DNA from: Candidatus Binataceae bacterium
Lineage (GTDB): Bacteria > Desulfobacterota > Binatia > Binatales > Binataceae
Assembly: GCA_035294265.1 (NCBI GenBank)
Contig: DATGLK010000059.1
Span: forward strand, 1-33,485
Length of the DNA stretch: 33,485 bases
Direction of reading: 5' to 3'
The notes under the pieces were generated by a model. It worked only from the letters and a program-made list of their open reading frames with translations. It had not been told where the DNA came from and did no database searches. Shown here in pieces: positions 7,905 through 14,244 of this stretch; positions within the stretch are counted from its first letter, which is position 1; every line of letters starts with the position of its first letter. A program made the position numbers and the translations under genes.

Positions 7905-9824
7905 ATGAGTGGGATAGCGGCGTTTTACCGGCGCACGGGGGAGGCGGTAGAACCTCCGGTCATAGACCGAATGCTCGATGCGCTGGCCCATCGCGGTCCC
8001 GACGCTCGCGGCGCCTGGTGCCGGGATGCGGTTGGGATGGGCCAGGTCGCGCTGCATGCCACCCCTGAAGCGTTGTGCGAGCGTCAGCCGTTGCATAGCG
8101 CCGAAGGCGAAGTGAGCCTGGTATTCGATGGCCGGTTGGATAATCGCGAGGAGTTGCGTGCGTCGCTGGCCGCCGTGGCGATCATGCCGCGCGATGACAG
8201 CGACGCCGAGTTGGTGCTGGGCGCCTATCGCCGCTGGGGCCCGGAGTGCGCGGCCCAGCTATTGGGAGATTTCGCCCTGGCGCTGTGGGATGGCGCGCGC
8301 CGGCAGTGGTTTTGCGCGCGCGACATCCTGGGCGTCAAGCCGCTGTGTTACTTCGCCGACCACCAACTGTTTCTGTGCGCCTCGGAGATACCCGCCCTGT
8401 TCGCCGCGGGCCTGCCGGTGCCCGAACCCAACGAGGGGCTGGTAGGCGAGTATCTGAGCGATTGCGTCAGCAGCCGGGCGGAGACGCTATACCAGAACAT
8501 CTTCCGGCTGCCGCCGGCCCATTACCTGATTGTCGGCGCGCGCAGCCTGCATCTACAGCGTTATTTCGAACTCGATCCCGGCCGCCGTCTGCGCTATCGC
8601 AGCGATCGCGAATATGCCGACCATTTCCGCGTGGTGTTGGAAACCGCCATTCGTTGTCGCCTGCGCAGCCACCGCCCGATTGCTGTGTATCTCAGCGGGG
8701 GCCTGGATTCCTCTTCGATCGTGGGGCTGATGGCGGATATGCAGCATGACGGCCGCGGGACAGGGACGGGCTTTCGTACCTTCTCGATGGTCAACCCAGG
8801 TCAAGCCGGCGACGAGAGTTGTTACATTCGTGCGGTTTTGGACCATTGGAAATTGGAGGGCGAGCTGCAACTCCCGGCCACGCCCAGCGGCGATTATTTT
8901 ACCCAGCAGGCTCGCCAGCGCCATGATGTTCCCGAATTTCCCAATATCAGCGGCGCCCTGGGTTTGGCCCAAGCTGCGCTACATTCGGGCAGCCGCGTGG
9001 TGCTGACCGGCTTGGGCGGCGATGACTGGCTGTGCGCCTACTATACCCATTGTGCCGATCTGCTGCTGCGCGGCCATCTGCGCGAATTATGGCGCCAGCT
9101 CCGGGTCGAGGCTGACTCGGCTTCGTGGTGGCGGCGCGTGGATGCCCTGGTACGGCGCGGGTTGTGGCCGTTGACCCCACGGGCGCTGCGTGGCCCACTC
9201 GATCGGCTCCGGCTGCCCGGTACTTGGCCGCCCTTCTTGCGGCGTGACTTCGGAGCTCGCATCGATCTGGCCTCGCGCATGGCGATGCCCTCCGGTGCTC
9301 GCCGCCGCCAATGGCCGGCGGACTGGGAGCTACATCAATGGTTCGGCCACGGCAACATGATTCGAGCCAACGAGGCCGACGACCTGCACCATGCCGCACT
9401 GGGTCTGGAGGCACGCCATCCTTTCCACGATCGCCGCCTGATCGAGTTCGCCCTCGCGCTGCCCGAAGAGCAGCGCTGGCGCGGCGTCCAGACCAAGTTC
9501 ATCTTGCGCCAGGCGATGGGCTCGAGGCTGCCGACCGCGGTTGGCGAGCGGCTGGACAAGGGCGATTACAGTGCCACCATCGCACAGGCGTTGGAGGCCT
9601 GCGGCGGCGCGGCCTGCTTCCAGAAGATGCAAAGCGCCAGCCGCGGCTGGGTAGACGAAGCTGGCGCGCGGGCGCTCTATCAAGCGATGCGAGCGCAATG
9701 GTCGCGGGGGGATCTCGGCTATGCGTCCAAAGCCAGCCGTTTATGGAGCTTGTGGGCGATCGAACTGTGGCTGCGCGAGGGCCGCGGCGGATCCACGCTT
9801 GAAGCCAAGGGCATTCCAAGCTAA
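7905..9824 (+). CDS. Asparagine-synthetase-like lasso peptide cyclase (C protein)
   Basis: 639 residues, with a purine-rich site AAGGAGA about 11 bp before the ATG. The N-terminal half is a class II glutaminase fold (MSGIAAF ... LAHRGPDARG ... DGRLDNREEL). Residue 2, the catalytic Cys in true asparagine synthetases, is Ser here, so ammonia release from glutamine is probably lost. The C-terminal half has the ATP-pyrophosphatase loop SGGLDSSS at residues 264-271 and typical downstream motifs (GLGGDDW, EARHPFHDRRLIEFAL). Lasso cyclases adenylate an Asp/Glu side chain of the core and join it to the core's N-terminal amine, needing no glutaminase. The precursor gene starts 38 bp downstream, followed by methyltransferase and kinase genes in the same direction. 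As a general asparagine synthetase it would lack its nucleophile, so cyclase is the better reading. Confidence 0.85.
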   Translation: MSGIAAFYRRTGEAVEPPVIDRMLDALAHRGPDARGAWCRDAVGMGQVALHATPEALCERQPLHSAEGEVSLVFDGRLDNREELRASLAAVAIMPRDDSDAELVLGAYRRWGPECAAQLLGDFALALWDGARRQWFCARDILGVKPLCYFADHQLFLCASEIPALFAAGLPVPEPNEGLVGEYLSDCVSSRAETLYQNIFRLPPAHYLIVGARSLHLQRYFELDPGRRLRYRSDREYADHFRVVLETAIRCRLRSHRPIAVYLSGGLDSSSIVGLMADMQHDGRGTGTGFRTFSMVNPGQAGDESCYIRAVLDHWKLEGELQLPATPSGDYFTQQARQRHDVPEFPNISGALGLAQAALHSGSRVVLTGLGGDDWLCAYYTHCADLLLRGHLRELWRQLRVEADSASWWRRVDALVRRGLWPLTPRALRGPLDRLRLPGTWPPFLRRDFGARIDLASRMAMPSGARRRQWPADWELHQWFGHGNMIRANEADDLHHAALGLEARHPFHDRRLIEFALALPEEQRWRGVQTKFILRQAMGSRLPTAVGERLDKGDYSATIAQALEACGGAACFQKMQSASRGWVDEAGARALYQAMRAQWSRGDLGYASKASRLWSLWAIELWLREGRGGSTLEAKGIPS

Positions 9825-9851
9825 CAATGTGGTGCTTCAACTCGCCATAAT

Positions 9852-9857
9852 GGAGAT
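9852..9857 (+). promoter_or_regulatory. Ribosome binding site of the precursor gene
   Basis: TGGAGATAAAGC precedes the GTG at 9863, with GGAG placed 7-11 bp upstream. This spacing fixes the GTG start. The ATG at 9850 is out of frame and meets a stop after seven codons. Confidence 0.6.
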
Positions 9858-9862
9858 AAAGC

Positions 9863-10039
9863 GTGGCCGGTAAATCGCGAGCATCAACTCCTCGGCCCGT
9901 GTCCCCGACGGGGGAAAAAAGGGCCTATGTGCCGCCTCGACTTGTCGAGTATGGCAGCGCGGCCAAGCTGAGCGCTTCCAAGCCCGGCAGCATCAAAGAT
10001 GGCGCCAACTTGACGCACAAGGCGCTCGGCTGCCTATAG
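9863..10039 (+). CDS. Predicted lasso peptide precursor (A peptide), 58 residues
   Basis: A small gene between the cyclase and methyltransferase genes, with a GTG start and stop at 10037-10039. Residues 22-37 read Y-V-P-P-R-L-V-E-Y-G-S-A-A-K-L-S, an exact match to the lasso leader pattern YxxPxLxxxG, the segment bound by the B1/RRE protein. Aligned with the lariatin precursor without gaps (Y, P, L and G coincide), the cleavage site falls after A38. Ser37 then occupies position -2, normally Thr. The predicted core is SKPGSIKDGANLTHKALGCL, with Asp at core position 8, allowing an eight-residue Ser1-Asp8 macrolactam and a 12-residue tail. Oddities are Ser instead of the common Gly1, no Arg in the core, and a Cys next to last. 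Cleavage after S37 (Ala1, ring of nine) is the main alternative. The product is not demonstrated. Confidence 0.8.
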   Translation: MAGKSRASTPRPVSPTGEKRAYVPPRLVEYGSAAKLSASKPGSIKDGANLTHKALGCL

Positions 10040-10072
10040 TCGGCGCTCGAATCCGCTCCAGGTAATTTTCGC

Positions 10073-11212
10073 TTGTCTCTGATCCTCGATGAGCATCGTC
10101 AATACCTGGCCGACGCTCCGCGGCTGGCCGCCTTCGAAGCCGCGCTCAAGGAATTAGTCAGACCGGATCACGTGGTACTCGATTTGGCTTCGGGCAGCAG
10201 CATCCTAGGGATGCTCGCGGCGCGCGCTGGGGCTCGGCAGGTCTATTCGGTAGAGTATAGTGGCATGACCCAGGTGGCGCGTGAGTTGTGCCAAGCCAAT
10301 GGCTTGGCCGATCGCGTCAACTGCATTCAGGGCCTCTCCACCGAGATCGAGCTGCCGCAACCGGCCGACCTGCTGGTCGCCGATCAGATCGGCCGCTTTG
10401 GCTTCGAGGTCGGCATCATCGCCGATTTCGCCGACGCGCGGCGCCGGCTGCTCAAGCCCGGTGCGATCATCGTACCCTCCGCCGTGGAATTGTGGGTGGC
10501 GCCGGTGCAGGCCGACGAGATGTGGCGACAATTGGAGTTTTGGCGTACGCCGGTGGCCGGTTTTGATTTCAGCTCCGCGCGCCCCATTGCGCTCAACACC
10601 GGCTATCCGACGAATTACACTCCCGATCAGTTGCTGGCCGAGCCCGTGCGCTTGGGCACGCTCGATTTAACCACCGATATGCCTGCCGCCTTGCGCCTAG
10701 GCGCGGGCATGCGCGTGAACCGGGCGGCCACGATGCATGGGATTGGCGGCTGGTTCGTGGCCCGGCTGTCACCGGGTGTGCGGCTGACCAACTCGCCGTT
10801 GGCCGCCGACCGCATCAACCGCCGCAACGTCTTTTTCCCCATCGGCCAGCCGCTTTCGTTGGTGCCCGAAGATCGGATCGAGCTGGCGATGCATATCGTG
10901 GCCGATGATTTGCGAGTTACCTGGAACGTGACCGTAACCGATGCCGCGGGTGGCGCCAAGGGGCGCTTTCGCCATTCGACCTGGCGCGGGATGCTGCTCA
11001 GTCGCGAAGACTTGGCCAAGAGCCGGCCCGATTACGTCCCTCGCCTGACGCCCCGGGGTCGCGCCCGCCGCTCGGTGCTGGAACTGTGCGAGGAGGGCCG
11101 GACGCTGGCGGAGATCGAGAGCGAATTCTACCGGCGCCATCGCGAGCTGTTCACCTCGCCGGCGCAGGCCGCCCATTTCGTCGCCGAGGTTATCATTCCT
11201 TACGCGCGTTGA
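10073..11212 (+). CDS. PRMT-like SAM methyltransferase with PqqD/RRE-like C-terminus
   Basis: 379 residues from a TTG at 10073, with AGGTAA 8 bp upstream; it starts 33 bp after the precursor stop. Residues about 30-65 form SAM motif I in PRMT style (VVLDLASGSSILGMLAARAG ... VYSVE). DLLVADQIGRFGFE at about 103-116 aligns with the PRMT double-E loop but keeps only the second Glu. The middle region resembles the PRMT beta-barrel. The last 55 residues (RRSVLELCEEGRTLAEIESE and onward) resemble the helical half of PqqD-type RiPP recognition domains (VLELCDGxRTVAEI pattern). I infer that this protein binds the leader and methylates the precursor, perhaps standing in for the missing B1 protein. The predicted core has no Arg, so the target would have to be another residue, the C-terminus or the leader. 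The RRE assignment is tentative. Confidence 0.75.
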   Translation: MSLILDEHRQYLADAPRLAAFEAALKELVRPDHVVLDLASGSSILGMLAARAGARQVYSVEYSGMTQVARELCQANGLADRVNCIQGLSTEIELPQPADLLVADQIGRFGFEVGIIADFADARRRLLKPGAIIVPSAVELWVAPVQADEMWRQLEFWRTPVAGFDFSSARPIALNTGYPTNYTPDQLLAEPVRLGTLDLTTDMPAALRLGAGMRVNRAATMHGIGGWFVARLSPGVRLTNSPLAADRINRRNVFFPIGQPLSLVPEDRIELAMHIVADDLRVTWNVTVTDAAGGAKGRFRHSTWRGMLLSREDLAKSRPDYVPRLTPRGRARRSVLELCEEGRTLAEIESEFYRRHRELFTSPAQAAHFVAEVIIPYAR

Positions 11213-11241
11213 GGATCGGCGCCACGGCGGCGCCACCCGCG

Positions 11242-12189
11242 ATGGCAGTCGATTTCCGCTACCATGCCTACGGCTTGTGCCTGGCCAGCGACACCGCGCT
11301 GCCGGAGCTGGGCGCAGGATGCGATCACGCGGCGCCCGACGTAACCCTGCGCTTGATGGCGCCGGCGCGGAGACTGCGCGCGCCGCGCTGGGTCTTTCGC
11401 TCGCAGGCACCCGACGGCCGCTCCTGGCTGCGATGCGCGCGTATCGCGCAGGGCTATCTCCTACGCTTCGCTGGGTTGGCCGATTTTTTCCTCGCCGCCG
11501 ACGGCTCGCGCGTGGCTTGCCATGCTTCGAGCTTCAGCCGCGATGACCCGGCGCTGCGCCATCTGGCGCTGGACCAAGTGATGCCGCTTGCGTGGAAGCT
11601 GCGCGGCGGCGAAGCGCTGCACGCCAGCGCGGTCGCGATCGACGGCCGGGTGTGCGCGTTCTTTGGTCCCACCGGAGCGGGCAAATCCACCCTGGCCGCA
11701 AGCTTTGTGGCGGCCGGCTATCCGCTGGTCTGCGACGATTGCCTGGCGCTGCTGCCGCCCCGCGATGGCGCGCCGTTGGAAGTTCAACCCGCTTATCCGG
11801 CCTTGCGCCTGTGGCCCGATGCCTTGACCTTGATGGCTGAGATCCCGGGTGAGGTGACTCTGGTCGCCAGCTATGCCGACAAGCAGCGCTGGAGCGCGAA
11901 TCGAGCGGACAACTTCGCCGCCGGCGTCCTGCCGCTGCATCGGCTCTACCGGTTGGAACGATCGTCGTCGGGCGAGGGCGTGAGCACCTGGCAGACCCCA
12001 ACCACTCGCGCGGCTTTCATGGAGCTGGTTGATGCCACTTTTCGACTCGATTTGAGCGATCGAACCTTGTTCAAGCGAGAGTTCGCCGCCCTCGAGCAGG
12101 TGGCGCGCCGGATTCCGATGCGCCGCTTGCGGGTGGGCGACGATCTTCGGGCTCGCCAAGCTCACGCTGCCATCCTGGCCGACCAGTAG
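11242..12189 (+). CDS. HPr kinase/phosphorylase C-terminal-like protein of the lasso locus
   Basis: 315 residues from the ATG at 11242, 29 bp after the methyltransferase stop. An in-frame start at 11086 would overlap that gene by 127 bp and is unlikely. The core motif set is LHASAVAIDGRVCAFFGPTG-AGKST: the HASAV strand at about 127-131 and the Walker A loop at 142-150. VCDDCLAL at about 163-170 supplies the paired Asp seen in HPr kinases. Relatives in paeninodin-type lasso clusters phosphorylate the C-terminal Ser of the precursor. Here the precursor ends in Cys-Leu, so another residue (core Ser1, Ser5 or Thr13) or another function is needed. It is the last gene of the apparent operon; a hairpin at 12223-12238 follows. 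Confidence 0.8.
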   Translation: MAVDFRYHAYGLCLASDTALPELGAGCDHAAPDVTLRLMAPARRLRAPRWVFRSQAPDGRSWLRCARIAQGYLLRFAGLADFFLAADGSRVACHASSFSRDDPALRHLALDQVMPLAWKLRGGEALHASAVAIDGRVCAFFGPTGAGKSTLAASFVAAGYPLVCDDCLALLPPRDGAPLEVQPAYPALRLWPDALTLMAEIPGEVTLVASYADKQRWSANRADNFAAGVLPLHRLYRLERSSSGEGVSTWQTPTTRAAFMELVDATFRLDLSDRTLFKREFAALEQVARRIPMRRLRVGDDLRARQAHAAILADQ

Positions 12190-12222
12190 CGTAAGCATCG
12201 ATCGGTGGCGTCAAAGCGGAGA

Positions 12223-12238
12223 ACCCGCTTTCGCGGGT
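12223..12238. terminator. Hairpin between the convergent kinase-like and Fur genes
   Basis: ACCCGC-TTTC-GCGGGT forms a perfect six-pair, GC-rich stem with a tetraloop, 34 bp after the stop of the HPr-kinase-like gene and 20 bp beyond the stop of the convergent Fur gene. No long T run follows on either strand, so terminator activity is plausible but unproven. Confidence 0.4.
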
Positions 12239-12258
12239 GTGAGAAGTTTGCGCGCGAC

Positions 12259-12750
12259 TCAGCGCCGCGCCCGCAGGCATTGCGGGCATAGACCGTAGAG
12301 TTCCATTTTGTGCCGGCTGACGTGGACTCCCAACTCTTGCATGATCAGAATCTTGAGCTGTTCCAGCCGGGTATTTTCGAATTCGATGATCCGCCCGCAA
12401 TGCTCGCAGATGAAATGGTCGTGATGGCCCTGATCGACGATCTCGTAGCGCCCCTGGCCGTCGTTGAAATGGCGCTCGGTGACCAGTTCGCATTCCTTAA
12501 GCAATTTGAGGGTACGATAAATAGTGGCATATCCGACGTGGGGATTTACCCGCTTGACTTCGGCGTAGAGTTCCTCCGCGCTGACGTGGCCGCCCAGGTT
12601 GAAAAATACCCGGGCGATGTCGTCGCGCTGGGCGGTGGATTTGAGCCCGCGCTCGCGCAGCCGCTCATGAAAGGCCGCCATCCGCTCCTCGGAGCTGACG
12701 TGGGCGCGATTGCGCACGGTGGTCGGCGCGGCCTGCTCACCCCCTGGCAT
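12259..12750 (-). CDS. Fur-family transcriptional repressor
   Basis: 163 residues from the ATG at 12750, chosen because GGAG lies 8-11 bp upstream; an in-frame GTG at 12762 would add four residues. The N-terminal winged helix (GLKSTAQRDDIARVF ... VSAEELYAEVK ... VGYATIYRTLKLLKE) is typical of Fur. The dimerisation domain shows HHDHFICEHCG at about residues 107-117 and a second pair CPQC near the C-terminus, together forming the structural zinc Cys4 site. Fur, Zur and PerR cannot be separated from these motifs alone. The gene has an upstream partner on the same strand 13 bp away and converges with the lasso operon, with no sign that it regulates that operon. Confidence 0.92.
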   Translation of the reverse strand: MPGGEQAAPTTVRNRAHVSSEERMAAFHERLRERGLKSTAQRDDIARVFFNLGGHVSAEELYAEVKRVNPHVGYATIYRTLKLLKECELVTERHFNDGQGRYEIVDQGHHDHFICEHCGRIIEFENTRLEQLKILIMQELGVHVSRHKMELYGLCPQCLRARR

Positions 12751-12775
12751 CTGCAACTCCACTCGCTACTTTCCC

Positions 12776-13060
12776 TTAATTGGGCTCGTTGACCAGCAAT
12801 CGGCGCGCCGCCGGCGACAGATACAGCGATTCCAGATCGCGCTGGCGCAGGGCGCTGGCCAGCACCTCGAGCTGCTCGCTGGGATTGAGCGCGCGGTCCA
12901 TGATGATCAGGTCCTGCTCCCGCATCATGCACCAGCCGCTGCGCGCGCGATAACCGACCTCGCGCAGGAGCTTCTCCCGGCGGACCTGGATTCCGACCCG
13001 CTTGGCCAGGTCTTCCAATTCGGCAACCAATTGGGTCGCCCGACTCGCCTGTGCGCTCAA
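12776..13060 (-). CDS. Conserved uncharacterised small protein upstream of fur
   Basis: 94 residues from a TTG start at 13060, supported by GAGGAG 7-12 bp upstream. The central pattern RSGWCMMREQDLIIMDRALNP and the following EVLASALRQRDLESLYLSP, ending in an Arg-rich helix, look like a conserved domain I associate with small uncharacterised deltaproteobacterial proteins. There is no membrane segment, signal peptide or catalytic triad. It is translated just before the Fur gene, separated by 25 bp including the alternative Fur start, so the two are probably co-transcribed. A role related to metal or redox response is only a guess from that pairing. Confidence 0.75.
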   Translation of the reverse strand: MSAQASRATQLVAELEDLAKRVGIQVRREKLLREVGYRARSGWCMMREQDLIIMDRALNPSEQLEVLASALRQRDLESLYLSPAARRLLVNEPN

Positions 13061-13191
13061 TGGCTGCTCCTCGACAAAACAGGTCGTCAGATAGCCCTAA
13101 ATGATAGCCCAGCGCGAGCCAACTTTGAACCCTCCGCGCACCGGCCGACTTCCAGCTTGCTAGCGAGGCCGGCGCACCGCAAGCTTGGGGG

Positions 13192-13713
13192 ATGAATTCA
13201 CGCCGGCCGATCTTTCATCGCGGGGTGCTCGACCTGGGCCTGGAGACCGCCTCGCTACCCAACGGTTTGACCGTGGAGTTGCCCGTCATCCGTCACCCAG
13301 GGGCTGCCGCGATTGTGGCATTGGATGAGCGCCAACGGGTGGCGATGATAAATCAGTATCGCCACGCCATAGGAGGCGCGATTTGGGAGATTCCCGCCGG
13401 CGCGCGTGCCGAGGGCGAAAACCCACGTCAATGCGCGGCACGCGAGCTGCGCGAGGAGGCTGGAGTAGTGGCGCGAAGCTGGCGGCGGTTGGCAACTATC
13501 GTGACCGTTCCCAGCTTCTGCGACGAGCGCATTACGCTTTTCCTGGCCCGCCAGTTGTCCGCCACAGCTAGCCAGCATGAGGCTGACGAAGTCATCCGCC
13601 TGCGGTGGATTCCGCTGGCGCGCGCCCTGGCCATGATCGAGCACGGGCAGATCGTCGACGCCAAGACTATCGCCGCCTTGTATCGGACGCAGACCTACCT
13701 GGCTCAGGGTTGA
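13192..13713 (+). CDS. Nudix hydrolase, ADP-ribose pyrophosphatase-like
   Basis: 173 residues. The Nudix box is intact: G-ARAEG-E-NPRQCAA-RELREEAG at about residues 67-87 matches GX5EX7REUXEEXGU, with the Glu pair for Mg binding. The preceding IWEIPAG and the residues VPSFCDERITLFLA after it fit the ADP-ribose pyrophosphatase subgroup, which splits ADP-ribose or related sugar nucleotides to AMP and sugar phosphate in the cytoplasm. The gene stands alone, divergent from the small-protein/Fur pair with 131 bp between the starts. The exact substrate cannot be read from sequence. Confidence 0.92.
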   Translation: MNSRRPIFHRGVLDLGLETASLPNGLTVELPVIRHPGAAAIVALDERQRVAMINQYRHAIGGAIWEIPAGARAEGENPRQCAARELREEAGVVARSWRRLATIVTVPSFCDERITLFLARQLSATASQHEADEVIRLRWIPLARALAMIEHGQIVDAKTIAALYRTQTYLAQG

Positions 13714-13729
13714 GCCCGCAACTGGCCTC

Positions 13730-13942
13730 TTACAACAGGGTCACCTCGTGGGGGAATACGAAGGTGGTGGAACCGTCGTCGAATTGCACCAGGTACATCG
13801 TGCGATCCAGATTATGCACCTCGCGTACGATACGGGGCCGTTCCTCGAAACGCGAGCGGCCCTGCCGGTCGCGCACAGGTTTAACTAATTGACAATATCG
13901 CCCCACCACTCCCCCGCCCTGCCTGTCTTCTGCCGGATTCAC
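13730..13942 (-). CDS. Conserved hypothetical 70-residue protein
   Basis: A short gene whose stop is 16 bp from the convergent Nudix stop. The sequence is compact, with an N-terminal Gly/Arg-containing stretch, then RFEERPRIVREVHNLDRTMY followed by LVQFDDGSTTFVFPHEVTLL. The second half reads like a small SH3-like or Tudor-like beta barrel (LVQFDDGSTTFVFPHEV). The balanced composition and absence of Arg/Pro bias suggest real coding sequence. I do not recognise a named family and assign no function. Confidence 0.6.
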   Translation of the reverse strand: MNPAEDRQGGGVVGRYCQLVKPVRDRQGRSRFEERPRIVREVHNLDRTMYLVQFDDGSTTFVFPHEVTLL

Positions 13943-14244
13943 GATTTGCTTTGTCCTCCACGCTTAAGCTGGAACTAAACTCCGCCGCCCCGTGAGCGCA
14001 AACCTCGCCTCGGAAAGCCTGCCAGAAACCGAAGTGGTGCAGGCCACTGGTGGAAGGTCATGAAAAGTTGGCAATCGCTCGCCTGCTTTCCGAGAACTGC
14101 CTCTCCAATCGATTCTGAATATAGCATACTCTGGTGGGCTAATACGCCGCTATCGCCTGATTGAACACAGTGGCCCAGAGCTGGGCTTGCTTTATTGCCG
14201 CGCGGAGGCGACCAGGGGCTCGCGGCTGAACCTGTGAGGCATAT
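13943..14244. other. 302-bp divergent intergenic region
   Basis: It lies between the starts of the 70-residue protein gene (leftward) and the gamma-glutamyltransferase-like gene (rightward), so it should hold promoters for both. An AT-richer patch around 14115-14135 (GAATATAGCATACT) is the best candidate for a -10 region, but no clear -35 partner is seen. A leftward open frame across it overlaps the next gene deeply and looks non-coding. Confidence 0.5.

Noticed and set aside
10042-10072. A second small precursor gene directly after the first
   Set aside because: The space is only 33 bp and holds the ribosome binding site of the methyltransferase gene.
12776-13060. Considered as the missing lasso leader peptidase (B2)
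   Set aside because: It lacks the Cys-His-Asp pattern and the length of transglutaminase-like proteases, and it sits on the opposite strand with the Fur gene.
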